Assembly (NCBI RefSeq): GCF_000337555.1 | Contig: NZ_AOIO01000017.1 | Location: 62,001-126,000 of the forward strand | Reading direction: 5' to 3' | Source of the DNA: Natrialba asiatica DSM 12278 | GTDB taxonomy: Archaea; Halobacteriota; Halobacteria; Halobacteriales; Natrialbaceae | Length of the DNA: 64,000 nucleotides | In this document: piece by piece, positions 32,975-43,200 of the stretch | How the letters are laid out: each line of letters starts with the position of its first letter | Numbering within the stretch: the first letter of the stretch is position 1 | Notes under the pieces: generated by a model | Databases searched by the model: none | The model's input: only the letters and a program-made list of their open reading frames with translations | What the model was told of the DNA's origin: nothing | Translations under genes and position numbers: made by a program

Positions 32975-34861
32975 ATGGTTGGTGTAATCTGGATCGTCGC
33001 ACTGGTACTGGCGACGTTTAGCGTGGCATACGTCACGTATGGGCGGTATCTCTCGCGGTTCGTCAACCTGGACGATAGTCGAGAGACGCCGGCTCACAAG
33101 TATCAGGATGGGCAGGAGTACGTCCCGGCGAAGAAGTCGGTCTTGCTGGGGCATCACTATTCGAGTATCGCGGGGGGCGCGCCCGTCGTCGGGCCGATCA
33201 CGGCCGCGCTGGTCTGGGGATGGTTGCCGGCCGCGCTGTGGGTTGCGATCGGGAATCCGCTGATCGGGGCGGTCCACGACTTCGTGTCGCTATCGAGTAG
33301 CGTTCGACACGAGGGGAAGTCGATCGGCTACATCATCGGGGAGTACGTCGGCGAGCGCGGCAAGAACATGCTGCTGTGGTTCGCGTTCTTGCTGACGATC
33401 CTCGTCGTGGCGGTGTTCGCGCTCGTCATCGGGGTCGTTTTCAACGCGTATCCGCAGGCGGCGACCGCGAGTTTGATCTACGTCACGCTCGCGTTCCTGT
33501 TCGGGTTCTGGCTCTACCAGCTCGGACTCCCCTTCTCTCTCGGGACGGTCGTCTTCGTCGCTGGGGTGTTCGGCTCGGTCTGGGCCGGTATCCAGTACCC
33601 GCTCGCGCTCGTTCCGGCCGCCGAGGGCGCCGCGTACCCCGAGGGAACGATCGTGTTGCTCGACTCGGCACCGTGGTTCATTCCCGCGCTGCTCGAGAGC
33701 GTCAACATCGGCGCGTGGGTGCTCGTCGTCCTCCTCTACGGGGCGCTTGCGAGCGTGCTGCCGGTGTGGATGCTCCTCCAGCCGCGCGACTACCTCTCGT
33801 CGTTCCTGCTGTACACCGGCGTCGGCGGGGGCCTGCTCGCAGTTATCGTCGGTACGTTCATCACCGGGATGGGGAGCGACGCGGTCCACCCGGAAACCGG
33901 CGAGGCGCTGAACCTCGACATCGCGACCGGCGCCTGGTACGGCTTCTTCGGCCAAAGCGGGCCGCTCGCGGACCTCATTCCGCTCATGCCGCTGTTCCCG
34001 CTCCTGTTCGTTACCATCGCCTGCGGGACCGTCAGCGGCTTCCACGCGCTGGTGTCCTCGGGGACGACGGCGAAGCAACTGAACAAGGAGAGCGACGCCC
34101 GGCTCATCGGGTACGGCGGCATGCTCGCCGAAGGACTGCTCGCGGCGGTCGCGCTCTGTTCCGTGACGATCATCGCGATGACGCCGGCGGATACCGCCGG
34201 CGGTATCGGACTCGCACTACCCAACTTCGCGACCGGCGGCGGTGCAATCCTCACCACCCTCGGCATTCCGATGGATTACGCAGCGCCGTTCATGGCGCTC
34301 GTCCTCGCGAGTTTCCTGCTGACGAGCATGGACACGGCCGTCCGACTGGGCCGGTACATGTTAGAGGAACTCGTCGGCACTCCCGAAACGACCGTTCAAG
34401 GGTACGCAGCCAATCGCTACGTCAACACCTCGATCATCGCTGTCGTCGCGTTCTTCCTGCTCGGGAGCGGCCGGTGGGAGGATCTCTGGACGCTGTTCGG
34501 CGGCGCAAACCAGTTGCTGGCGTCGCTCGCGCTGCTCACCGGGACGGTCTGGCTGGCCAACTGGAGCAAGACGAAACAGCTCGTCTCCACCGGCGCTCCG
34601 ACGGTCCTGATGGCCGTCATCACGCTCTGCGGACTGACGTGGGTCGGCGGCTATCAGATCGTCGGGGGTCGACTCCTCGGAATCACCGCGGAGGCAGAGA
34701 CCTCGGTTATCGGACTGGCCTCGGCTATCGTTCAGGTCATCATCATCGCGACGCTGCTCGGGTTGGCGCTTTCCCTGTTCAAGATCGGCTACGACAACAT
34801 GCAGATGGCCCGCGACGGTAGCTCGGGAGTCTCCGCCGAGGTCGGACAGGACGACGACTAA
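32975..34861 (+). CDS. cstA: Carbon starvation protein CstA (peptide/pyruvate transporter family)
   Basis: 628 residues, about 16 hydrophobic segments. CstA proteins import peptides or pyruvate under carbon limitation. Typical stretches are YVPAKKSVLLGHHYSSIAGG at about 49-68, VGPITAALVWGWLPAALWV, GGAVHDF-like IGAVHDFVSLSSSVRHEGKS and CGTVSGFHALVSSGTTAKQL. The middle has an insertion-like stretch around 210-250 with hydrophobic repeats. A TTTATA box at 32932-32937 suits a transcript with a short leader. It stands as a single gene between two unrelated ones. Confidence 0.93.
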   Translation: MVGVIWIVALVLATFSVAYVTYGRYLSRFVNLDDSRETPAHKYQDGQEYVPAKKSVLLGHHYSSIAGGAPVVGPITAALVWGWLPAALWVAIGNPLIGAVHDFVSLSSSVRHEGKSIGYIIGEYVGERGKNMLLWFAFLLTILVVAVFALVIGVVFNAYPQAATASLIYVTLAFLFGFWLYQLGLPFSLGTVVFVAGVFGSVWAGIQYPLALVPAAEGAAYPEGTIVLLDSAPWFIPALLESVNIGAWVLVVLLYGALASVLPVWMLLQPRDYLSSFLLYTGVGGGLLAVIVGTFITGMGSDAVHPETGEALNLDIATGAWYGFFGQSGPLADLIPLMPLFPLLFVTIACGTVSGFHALVSSGTTAKQLNKESDARLIGYGGMLAEGLLAAVALCSVTIIAMTPADTAGGIGLALPNFATGGGAILTTLGIPMDYAAPFMALVLASFLLTSMDTAVRLGRYMLEELVGTPETTVQGYAANRYVNTSIIAVVAFFLLGSGRWEDLWTLFGGANQLLASLALLTGTVWLANWSKTKQLVSTGAPTVLMAVITLCGLTWVGGYQIVGGRLLGITAEAETSVIGLASAIVQVIIIATLLGLALSLFKIGYDNMQMARDGSSGVSAEVGQDDD

Positions 34862-34899
34862 TTCGGCGTTACTCCGAGTTCAGCGATTTCTTCGCGGCA

Positions 34900-35547
34900 C
34901 TACAACTGTAATCGACGCGATAGCAATCCGAGCAGCCCCGGCTCCTCCCGCTCGATCGGCTCCCAGAGGCGAAACGCCGACGCCACGTCCGCGTTCTCGC
35001 TCGCAACCAGCGTCTCCGACGCCGGCGCGACGACGACGACGTTGATCTCGTAGTGGCCGTGATAGCCGTACTTCAACAGCGTCCGCCCGTCGACGGCCTC
35101 GATGCGACGCCGCACGTCCGCCGGATCCGGAATCGACGGCGTAACGAGGACGAACGTGAACTCCGTGGCAAAGTGCTCCTCGTTCGCCTCGATCCACTCG
35201 TCCGCGAGTTCGGAGCCGAGGTCGGCAAAGCGCTCCAGCGTCCGGTCGTCGACAGCGTCGACGTGCGTGACGAACAGGTGCTCGGTCGACTCGTGGTCGG
35301 CGAACGAGAGCGCGGGGTGGAAGACGTGCTTCTGGTTGACGACCGACAGCGTCCCGTACAGCGTGAACGCCTCGCCGGCGACCCGGTAGTCCTTCTCCAG
35401 ATCGTAGTTGTGCATGAGCCGATCGCTGACTCGGTCGACGAACTCGTCGTCCCAGTCGGGGACGGCTGCAAGGTCGCGGTCGCCGGCTGCATCCTCGCCG
35501 GCCGGGTCGAGACCCGTTTCGGTGGGCCTGTCCGCTGGACGTTCCAT
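34900..35547 (-). CDS. Hypothetical protein, soluble acidic
   Basis: 215 residues from the ATG at 35547 (GTG at 35562 is possible). The first 30 residues are disordered and Asp/Glu-rich. The rest is a mixed alpha-beta protein: WDDEFVDRVSDRLMHNYDLE, FTLYGTLSVVNQKHVFHPAL, LFVTHVDAVDDRTLERFADL, TEFTFVLVTPSIPDPADVRR and YGYHGHYEINVVVVAPASET. I recognise no catalytic motif. Convergent with cstA (38 bases apart). Real by codon use and length. Confidence 0.75.
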   Translation of the reverse strand: MERPADRPTETGLDPAGEDAAGDRDLAAVPDWDDEFVDRVSDRLMHNYDLEKDYRVAGEAFTLYGTLSVVNQKHVFHPALSFADHESTEHLFVTHVDAVDDRTLERFADLGSELADEWIEANEEHFATEFTFVLVTPSIPDPADVRRRIEAVDGRTLLKYGYHGHYEINVVVVAPASETLVASENADVASAFRLWEPIEREEPGLLGLLSRRLQL

Positions 35548-36045
35548 GTGAGGTGATGCCACGTCGCCTTCAAAAGTCCGTCGGGTGTCGGCTGGATCGA
35601 GCAGACGTAGGACAACGGCAGCCAGCGCGCGACTGGTGAAGCCGCCCAGCGACCCACGTGTTTACATACCACTGGGACGAACCGTGGACACGAGAGAGCG
35701 CATGGCACGAGACCGAGAAGCGTGCGGACGGTGTTCGACTTCCATCGTCGTTGATGCCACACAGGGCGACCAGCACGATGGCGAGCGTGGAGACCGCGAT
35801 CCCTACGGCGATGCGCGTATCGAAGTCGACGACGCGCAACTGCGGCGGTTCTCCCCGGACGGCTGGCTCTCGCGCGCGGCGAGTGAACTCGATGCCGTCG
35901 TGCGTCGATTCACCTGGGGCGAGTAAACGGTTCACACCACCGTTCGAGACCGGCGTCGCCAGTTCTGCTTTCCCGCCGTATACGTACCGGCGATTTGCTG
36001 TCGACGGTGAACTCGTCGAGCCTGTCCACGATAATGCGTGTCCGG
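35548..36045. other. Weakly coding region of uncertain content
   Basis: 498 bases between two minus-strand genes. Overlapping open frames exist on both strands. Third-position G+C is higher in the minus-strand frame (35570-35935) than in the plus-strand one (35702-35926), and only the former encodes a membrane helix. Nothing else is seen. Confidence 0.4.
35570..35935 (-). CDS. Doubtful small membrane protein
   Basis: 121 residues from a GTG. The only distinctive part is a predicted membrane helix (TRIAVGIAVSTLAIVLVALC) around residue 40, preceded by DF and followed by INDDGS. The last 65 residues look like non-coding translation. It may be a shorter real protein with a frameshift, or chance. 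A plus-strand frame at 35702-35926 competes but has lower third-position G+C. Treat as a flag, not an annotation. Confidence 0.28.
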   Translation of the reverse strand: MNRLLAPGESTHDGIEFTRRAREPAVRGEPPQLRVVDFDTRIAVGIAVSTLAIVLVALCGINDDGSRTPSARFSVSCHALSRVHGSSQWYVNTWVAGRLHQSRAGCRCPTSARSSRHPTDF

Positions 36046-36204
36046 TTACGTTTCGGTAGTGTCGACCGAGCGGTAGATATCCGAGCGGAGTTCGGCCGCT
36101 CGTTCTTCGTCGATGACGGCTTCGGCCTCGAGTTCGTCGAGAATCCCGAGGATCGCGTCGCAGAGTCGCTCCGGGTGGTCGATACGGACCTCTGAGTCGT
36201 CCAT
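36046..36204 (-). CDS. Unrecognised 52-residue acidic protein
   Basis: ATG at 36204, TAA at 36046-36048. The product starts MDDSEVRIDHPERLCDAI and has an acidic helix LDELEAEAVIDEERAAELRS. All but a few codons end in G or C, which is strong evidence of coding at this length, and the amino-acid make-up is typical haloarchaeal. It would form two or three amphipathic helices. No family known to me. It is 143 bases upstream of the YchF stop on the same strand. Confidence 0.62.
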   Translation of the reverse strand: MDDSEVRIDHPERLCDAILGILDELEAEAVIDEERAAELRSDIYRSVDTTET

Positions 36205-36348
36205 ACGACCCCGACCACGTCGAGGGTATTCAACGACCGGGGCGGAAACCGGCGGTTCTCGTCCGGCTCCGATAGTCGGAACGCGGGACGACGGCTCGTG
36301 AGTCCGGGTGCGGCTCTCGCCCGTTAATCGGAGCGATCACCTGCTGAC

Positions 36349-37548
36349 TTAGTTCGTCGTGATGATCTCGATCACGTCCCGCGACTCGACCGTGTAGTCC
36401 TTGCCGAGTTGGCGGTTCGTCCGGCAGTCGATCGCGTGCAGGAAGCCGTCGCCGATGTCGGAGTGGAGGCTGTAGGCGAAGTCCTCGGCGGTCGAGTTCG
36501 GCGGGATGAGATAGCAATCGGGCAGGACCTCGCCGCGTTCGTTGCCAAGGCCGTTCGCGCCGCCGGGGAAGACGGGCGTGACGCCGAGCACGTCGAACAG
36601 GGCGGTTTCGATCGCGGCCTGCACGCCGGTCGCGCCGAACTCGGTGAGGAACTCGCGGATCTGCTCGAGGCCCTGTTCTTGCTCGCCGGAGACCTCACCT
36701 GTAATCTCGAATTCGGCGTCGCCGGGCCGGTAGTCGACGACGCCGGCCTTGTCCGCGGACTTCAGGGCTTTTTCGGCGTGAGCGCTGCAGGGGACGATCG
36801 TCAGGTGTTCGTAGTCGGGATCGGTCGTGATCTCCGCGTAGTTGGCCTGCGCTTCGGGGGCGTCCATCTTGTTCGCCGCGATGACCATTGGCTTGGTCTC
36901 CTTACGGATTTCGCGGGCGAGTTCGAGTTCGTCGTCGGCGTCCCACGCGTCGGGATCGAAGCCGACGTCGACGCGGCGGATGAGGCGCTTGATCTCGTCC
37001 GCGTTGGTCTTGAACGCGCTCATCTGTTCGGCGAGTTCGTCTTCGATGGCGTCGTCTTCGGTGGTGTAGCCGGACTCGTAGCGCTCGATGCCTTTCTCGA
37101 GGACGCCGAGGTACCACTGATCGAGTTCTTCCTCCAGGAACGCGATGTCCTCGCGGGGGTCGTGGCCCTCCGTCGGCTCACCTTCCAGATCCGTCTCGCC
37201 GGAGAAGTCGACGACGTGGACGAGTACGTCCGTCTCGTTTAAGTCGGTGAGGAACTGGTTGCCGAGGCCGTTGCCCTCGTGTGCGCCGGGGATCAGGCCG
37301 GCGACGTCGACGAGTTTCGTCGGCACGAAGCGGGTGCCGTGGTCGCAGTAGCCGACGTTCGGGGTGCACTCCTCGTCGAACTCGGGGGCGGCGCAGTCGA
37401 CGCGGACGTAGGCCTCGCCGACGCTCGGGTCGATGGTCGTGAACGGGTAGGCCCCTTCGGGTACGTCGTTCATCGTCGCGGCGTTGAAGAAGGAGGACTT
37501 GCCGACGGAGGGTTTGCCGACCAGTCCGATTCTGTAACTCCTACTCAT
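36349..37548 (-). CDS. ychF: YchF/OLA1-type GTP/ATP-binding protein
   Basis: 399 residues from the ATG at 37548; the upstream in-frame extension to 37620 lacks homology. An Obg-family NTPase near the ribosome. It has G1 (LVGKPSVGKSSFFNAAT), G3 (DVAGLIPGAHEGNGLGNQF) and G4 (ANKMDAPEAQ). In true YchF the specificity motif NxxE prefers ATP; here NKMD is a normal GTPase motif, as in archaeal members. The C-terminal TGS domain shows DCYLIPPNSTAEDFAYSLHS and ends VESRDVIEIITTN. Role in translation or stress control inferred from family. Confidence 0.93.
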   Translation of the reverse strand: MSRSYRIGLVGKPSVGKSSFFNAATMNDVPEGAYPFTTIDPSVGEAYVRVDCAAPEFDEECTPNVGYCDHGTRFVPTKLVDVAGLIPGAHEGNGLGNQFLTDLNETDVLVHVVDFSGETDLEGEPTEGHDPREDIAFLEEELDQWYLGVLEKGIERYESGYTTEDDAIEDELAEQMSAFKTNADEIKRLIRRVDVGFDPDAWDADDELELAREIRKETKPMVIAANKMDAPEAQANYAEITTDPDYEHLTIVPCSAHAEKALKSADKAGVVDYRPGDAEFEITGEVSGEQEQGLEQIREFLTEFGATGVQAAIETALFDVLGVTPVFPGGANGLGNERGEVLPDCYLIPPNSTAEDFAYSLHSDIGDGFLHAIDCRTNRQLGKDYTVESRDVIEIITTN

Positions 37549-37660
37549 TACCCGTCTCTGTCGTGGCCGACCTAAACGGGTTTCTGTCTCGGCAGCGAGT
37601 GATATGTCTATTCCTGGCACGCGAACGCGCGAGCGGGAGATCGAGAGAACGAGAGGGAGA

Positions 37661-37693
37661 AACAGAACAGAACGGAACGGAACGGAACAGAAC
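37661..37693. repeat. Pentanucleotide tandem repeat, AACRG x 6.6
   Basis: AACAG and AACGG units repeat six times plus AAC, inside a purine-rich stretch (37630-37700) between the YchF gene start and a membrane protein stop. It may vary in copy number between strains by replication slippage. Confidence 0.7.
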
Positions 37694-37722
37694 TCGAAGG
37701 GAACGCAGCGCGGATAGGACTG

Positions 37723-38031
37723 TCACCGGATCAGCGTCGTCCAACTCCAGCCGGCGAGCGCGACGACGATCAGCGCAAGAACGGCGAAGACGGCCCACTG
37801 CTGCGTCTGCGTCTCCGCGATCGGCCCGAACACGTCGACGAGCCCGGTCGCCTGCATCATCCCGACGACGATCAACAGGAGCAGAAAGATCGACACGACG
37901 CCGACTGCGATCCAGTTGCGAGCCATCTGCTCTCCCTCTTGCTTTGCCTCCTCGGCGTCCCGCGTCGGCTTCTCCGTCGGATCTCGATCGCCGCCGGCGT
38001 CGGGATCGAGATTGGAGTCGCGATCGGACAT
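37723..38031 (-). CDS. Small membrane protein with two helices
   Basis: 102 residues. The N-terminal 37 are very acidic and disordered (DRDSNLDPDAGGDRDPTEKP). Two membrane spans follow, NWIAVGVVSIFLLLLIVVGM and WAVFAVLALIVVALAGWSW. No known family. The stop is 41 bases after the repeat. Likely an inner membrane protein of unknown role. Confidence 0.7.
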   Translation of the reverse strand: MSDRDSNLDPDAGGDRDPTEKPTRDAEEAKQEGEQMARNWIAVGVVSIFLLLLIVVGMMQATGLVDVFGPIAETQTQQWAVFAVLALIVVALAGWSWTTLIR

Positions 38032-38126
38032 ATCAATCAGTAGATCGGGAGGACGGGAAACGGTTTTACCTGCAGATTCCGGTGGCGCTTGAAGTACGTG
38101 ACTGCCACTCCCGACGCCGTTGCTTG

Positions 38127-39263
38127 CTATTTGAGCGCCGTCTCGAGTGCGACCATCGTCCGCTCGACGCGTTCCGTCCGTGCGTTGTGGCCCATGTGAC
38201 CGATCCGGATGATATCGTCTTCGAGTTCACCGAGGCCGGTCGCGACGACGACGTCGTGCTCGGTCCGCAACCGCTCCTGCAGGTCGGTCGCACTGCCGCT
38301 GAACTCGAGTGCGGTCACGGTCGGCGAACAGGCCTCGTGAGACGCGGGGTACGGATCGAGTCCGAGTTCCGCTGCGCGGTCGCGACACAGCGTCGCAGCC
38401 GCCTCGTGGCGGTCGAAGACGGATTCGAGTCCTTCTTCGAGCAGCAAGTCGGCCGCGGCGTCCAGTCCCAGGACGTTCGCGGCGAGGTGGGTGTAGGGGA
38501 ACCACTCTTCGCCCTCGTCGGCGGCGGTGCGCCAGGGCTCGAGGTCGGTGTACAGCGAGGCGGTCTCGACGCGCTCGATGCGGTCCCAGGCCCGGTCGCT
38601 GATCGTGCAGGTGGCGAGCCCCGGCGGGGCGCTGAAGCACTTCTGGCTCGCGCCGAGACAGACGTCGATCCGGTCTGTTGGGACGGGTGCGCCGCCGAGC
38701 GAGGAGACGGCGTCGACGACACTGATAATGGTGTGGGACTCGAGCACGTCGAGGATCGGCTCGAGGTCGTTCAGCGTGCCGGTGGGAGTTTCGCAGTGGA
38801 CCACGGTCGCCACGTCGAACGACTCGTCCGCGCTCTCGATTGCCGCCTCGACGGCGTTCGGGTCGAGCGTTTCGTCCCAGGAGATCTCACAGCGAACTGG
38901 CTCGCCGCCGTACTGCTCGACGAAATCGGCGAAGCCGTCGCCGTACAGCCCGTTCGAGAGACAGAGCACGCGGTCCCCGGGGGAGACGAGCGAGGCGATC
39001 GCAGCTTCGAGTCCCAGGATCCCCTCGCCGCCGAGGACGACGGTGTCCCTGTCGGGCGTGGCGGGAGCTTCCCCCGCCGGTCCGGCCGCGTGAATCCGGG
39101 TGAGTTTGTCCGTCAGATTCCGGTAGCACGAGAAGAACTCGGGTTCGAGGTCGGGATTCGGCGCTGGCTCGGCCATCCGCTCTCTAACCGGGGCCGGGAT
39201 CTCGGTCGGGCCGGGAGTCATCCGCAGTCGATCCGCAGCGAGACAGTCGGTAGTGTCGGTCAC
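38127..39263 (-). CDS. Class V aminotransferase (alanine-glyoxylate / serine-pyruvate type)
   Basis: 378 residues from a GTG at 39263; the ATG at codon 15 would remove a typical N-terminal stretch, so the longer form is kept. PLP enzyme of fold type I. RMTPGPTEIPAPVRERM is the family N-terminus; VVLGGEGILGLEAAIASL is the phosphate-binding loop. Asp184 (SVVDAVSSLGG) contacts the pyridine nitrogen, and Lys208 (GASQKCFSAPPGL) would bind PLP. It likely transfers the amino group from alanine, serine or aspartate to glyoxylate or pyruvate. Donor not determined. Confidence 0.9.
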   Translation of the reverse strand: MTDTTDCLAADRLRMTPGPTEIPAPVRERMAEPAPNPDLEPEFFSCYRNLTDKLTRIHAAGPAGEAPATPDRDTVVLGGEGILGLEAAIASLVSPGDRVLCLSNGLYGDGFADFVEQYGGEPVRCEISWDETLDPNAVEAAIESADESFDVATVVHCETPTGTLNDLEPILDVLESHTIISVVDAVSSLGGAPVPTDRIDVCLGASQKCFSAPPGLATCTISDRAWDRIERVETASLYTDLEPWRTAADEGEEWFPYTHLAANVLGLDAAADLLLEEGLESVFDRHEAAATLCRDRAAELGLDPYPASHEACSPTVTALEFSGSATDLQERLRTEHDVVVATGLGELEDDIIRIGHMGHNARTERVERTMVALETALK

Positions 39264-39391
39264 GGGTGCGTGAGACTATCGCTGGCGGGGACTAAAGTCG
39301 TCGGTGTCGTGGGCTGCCCACACCGCTGTCCCGCCGGAACGCCCGACTGGAAGGGGCTACCCTTATCGGTCGGGCCATCGCACTGTCGCGT

Positions 39392-40126
39392 ATGCACGTC
39401 ACGTTTCTCGGCACCGGTAGCGCGATGCCGACCGGCGAGCGCTTCCAGGCTGGTATCCTCGTTCAAAACGACGACCGAACGCTCCTGGTCGACTGCGGCT
39501 CCGGCGTCCTCCACCGCCTGCAGCAGTCGGGCGTCGGCTACGAGAGCGTCTCGACGGTCCTGCTGACCCACCACCACCTAGACCACGTCGCCGACCTCCT
39601 GCCGCTGATGAAAGCCCGCTGGCTCGCCGGCGAGGAACACCTGGAGGTCGTCGGCCCCCAGGGAACCAAAGCGCTGCTGGACGACCTCCTCTCGGTCCAC
39701 GAGTACATGCAGGATAAACTCGACCTGCAGGTTCGCGAGGTCGTCCCCGGCGAGTTCAGCGTCGCCGACTTCGACGTGACGGCCTACGAAACGCGCCACT
39801 CCTTGCCGTGTCTGGCCTACCGCTTCGGCGATCTGTTCACCTTCAGCGGCGACACCGAGGCGTTCGCGGGGCTGGCGAACTTCGCCGAGGGCTCCGCGAT
39901 CCTGGCCCACGACTGTTCGTTCCCCGACGACGTCGACGTCTCGAATCACCCGACGCCCGAAGCTCTCGGTCGCGAACTCGCGGGCCGTGATATCGGTCGC
40001 GTCTATCTGACGCATCTCTATCCGCATACGGAGGGTCGCCACGAGGAAATGCTCGAATCGATCGGCACGCACTACGACGGCGACGTTCGGTTCGCGGAGG
40101 ACTTGATGACGATATCGGTCGAGTAA
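39392..40126 (+). CDS. MBL-fold metallo-hydrolase (RNase Z-like)
   Basis: 244 residues. The metallo-beta-lactamase core is evident: FLGTGSAMPTGERFQAGILV, the zinc-binding LLTHHHLDHVADLLPL (H-x-H-x-D-H), FSGDTEAFAG, ILAHDCSFPDD and YLTHLYPH. The N-terminal GTGSAMPT loop resembles the RNase Z/arylsulfatase-like group. True RNase Z has an arm not seen here, and another RNase Z is usual in archaea, so tRNA 3' processing is unlikely. Divergent from the aminotransferase, with 128 bases between. Confidence 0.88.
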   Translation: MHVTFLGTGSAMPTGERFQAGILVQNDDRTLLVDCGSGVLHRLQQSGVGYESVSTVLLTHHHLDHVADLLPLMKARWLAGEEHLEVVGPQGTKALLDDLLSVHEYMQDKLDLQVREVVPGEFSVADFDVTAYETRHSLPCLAYRFGDLFTFSGDTEAFAGLANFAEGSAILAHDCSFPDDVDVSNHPTPEALGRELAGRDIGRVYLTHLYPHTEGRHEEMLESIGTHYDGDVRFAEDLMTISVE

Positions 40127-40229
40127 GCGCTGCTTCCGACTCGTTTTTACCCGATCGAGGAGACAACCGGGCAGCGTTGCGTATCCAAATACGTATAACC
40201 GGTCCCGTTTGTAGGATCATAACAACAAC

Positions 40230-40283
40230 ATGATCCAGGACGAACGGGAGCAACAGCTAGTCCCCGGGAGGGGGATCGAATGA
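40230..40283 (+). CDS. Possible 17-codon leader peptide upstream of MMPL gene
   Basis: ATG at 40230, ending at TGA 40281-40283, which overlaps the MMPL ATG (ATGA). It encodes MIQDEREQQLVPGRGIE. A GTATAA box at 40193-40198 places the transcript start about 40222-40226, so this would be the first ORF of the mRNA. A strong GGGAGGGGG ribosome site at 40266-40274 sits inside it, before the MMPL start. The arrangement suggests translational coupling or a small regulatory leader. Short ORFs of this size arise by chance, so low confidence. Confidence 0.35.
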   Translation: MIQDEREQQLVPGRGIE

Positions 40284-43200
40284 GCGCGCCCGAACGGCTC
40301 GCAGCGATCGTCACGAAACACTCGCGTGTCGTGCTCGTCGTACTCCTGCTCGCGACCGCGGTCGTCGGTGCAGGCGCGACGATGGTCGACGACGACTCGT
40401 CGCTCGACCAGTTCGAGACCGATTCGGACGAGGCGCGGGCGCTCGAAGACATCGAGGGTAACTTTACGAGCGAGCAACAGGAGAACACGACGAGTTTGCA
40501 GGTGATAACCCGCACCGACGAGGGCGGCGACGGCGGGGAGAACGTGCTGACGAAATCGTCGCTCATCTCGTCGCTCGAGTTCCAGCAGGACGTTCGAGCG
40601 AACGAATCGATAAACGAAACGCTGGCCGACGACCAGCCGATCACCGGCGTCGAGAACATCATCGCCATCTCGGCGATCAGAAGCGAGGAGGCGGACGCGC
40701 TGAACGAGACCAGCGCACGGCTCGAACGCGGGCTCAACGAGACGGTCGCGATTCAGCGCCAGTACGAGCAGCTAAACGCGACGTACGACGAATCCGATCC
40801 GGAGTACGAGACCCGCGCGGCCGAACTCGAAGCCCAACTCAATGCGACCGTCGAGAACGCGACGGCACCGCTGACCGACGCACAGACCGCCGAGTACGAG
40901 TCGGCCGTCCAACAGGCTCGCGATATCGAATCCCAGCGCTATCAGCTCGAGCAGACCACGGACGATCCGAACGAGTCCTCCGAGTACCAGGAGCTCACCG
41001 AGCAACTCGAGGGCGTCTATCAGGCCGGTACCGTGGGCGTGCTCGAAGAAGAGTACGCTGCACTCGAGGGCGGCGCTGATGGTGAGAACGACAGCGGCGA
41101 CCGGCCGTCGCTCGACGAACAGATCGACGCGCTCGAGGAACTCGACGACGACGAGTTCAGCGAACTCGTTGCGGAGACGCTCTCGGACGGCGAGGGCGAG
41201 GACAATCCGGCGATTTCGCTGATGCCGACGTCGTACGAGCCGGGGAGTACGGAGGCCGACGCGCGATTGACATCGATCACGCAGTCGGCCGGGGGTGACG
41301 GCATGTCCGAGATGGGCGGGGTCGACGATGCAGTCGTCGACAGCCAACTCGAGATTCGCGACATGGCGAACGAACACGAGGGCGACTACCTCGTCTTCGG
41401 GTCCGGCCTCATCACCGACGAGATCGACCGGTCGATGGGCGATAGCCTCGCGATCGTCGGACCGCTCGCCTTGCTGTTCGTCGTCGTGGCGCTGCTGGTC
41501 GCCTACCGCGACCTGCTCGATATCGTCCTCGGTATCGTCGGGATCGGCGCGGTCCTCGTCTGGACGTTCGGCTTCATGGGCTGGGCCGGGATCGCGTTCA
41601 ATCAGATGTTCGTCGCGGTGCCCGTGCTCTTGATCGGGTTATCGATCGACTACGCGATTCACGTCTTCATGCGCCACCGGGAGCAACGCGAGACCGAGCG
41701 GTCCGCGGACGCCGACGATCACGCCGGCTCGGTTCGCGGCTCGATGTCGGTCGCGCTCGCCGGCGTCGGCGTCGCGCTCGTCTGGGTGACGGCGACGACC
41801 GTCATCGGCTTCCTCTCGAATCTCGTCAGCCCGATCGGCCCGATCCGCGAGTTCGGCATCGTCAGTTCGGTCGGCATCGTCGCCGCGCTGATCGTCTTCG
41901 GCGCGCTGATCCCGGCCGCCAAAGTCGAACTCGACGCGTTCCTCGAGGGTCGCGGCCTCGATCGACACAAGCGCGCGTTCGGGACCGGCGGCGGTCGCTT
42001 CAGCGAGGTGCTGACGCTCGGATCGACGGCGGCCCGAAAGATTCCGCTGATCGTGCTCGTCCTCGTGTTGGTGCTCTCCGTGGGCGGCGTCTACGGCGCG
42101 ACGCAGGTCGACACCAGCTTCCAGGAGGAGGACTTCCTCGCGGAGGACCCGCCGGCCTGGACCGAGAGCCTGCCCGGCGGGATGAGTCCCGGCGAGTACC
42201 AGGCGAAAGACGACCTCGACTACGTCAACCAGGAGTTCCAGCGCGCGGACAGTCAAGCGCAGCTCCTCGTCGAAGGTGACGTCGCCGATCCGGCCCTGTT
42301 AGAGCAGATCAATGCGACGCGCGAGGAGGCCGCATCGAGCGATGTCGCCTACGAGTTGGCGACGGGCGAGGCGGACGTGCAGGACCCGCTCTCGACGATG
42401 GAATCCGTCGCCGCGCAGAACGAGTCGTTCAACGAGTCGTTCACCGCGGCCGACACTGACAACGATGGCGTGCCAGACGAGAACGTCTCGGCGCTCTACG
42501 ACGAACTCTTCGAGGTCGACGAGGAGGCAGCGGGTCAGGTGCTCCACCAAACCGACGACGGGGAGTACAATATGACGCGACTGGTCATCGGCACCGACGG
42601 CGGTGCAACGACGAGCGAGACGACCGACGAGATGCGCGCCATCGCCGAAAGTCTCGAAGACGGCGGCGATGGCGACTGGACCGTCACCGCAACCGGCGAT
42701 CCGATCGTGAGCTACATCGTCGAACAGGACCTGCTCGACACCGTCCTCGAGAGCCTGCTGATCACGCTCGTGGCGGTGTTCGTCTTCCTCACGGCGGCCT
42801 ACTGGCTGACCGGAAACAGCGCGACGCTCGGCACCGTCACGCTGTTGCCCGTCGCGTTCTCCGTCAGTTGGATTCTGGGGACGATGTACCTCCTCGGCAT
42901 GCCGTTTAACGTGCTGACAGGGATGATCACGAGCCTCACGATCGGACTCGGCGTCGCCTACAGCATCCACGTGAGCGCCCGCTACTCGCTCGAGTTAGAA
43001 CGCCAGGGGAACGTCTGGTCGGCGCTTCGGACGACGGTGACCGGCACCGGCGGCGCACTGCTGGGCAGCGCGGCGACGACCGTCGGCGGCTTCGGCGTCC
43101 TCGCGTTCGCCATCCTGCCCGCCCTTCAGCAGTTCGGGATCATCACCGCGCTGACGATCACGTACGCGTTCCTCGCGAGCGTCGTCGTCCTTCCGACGCT

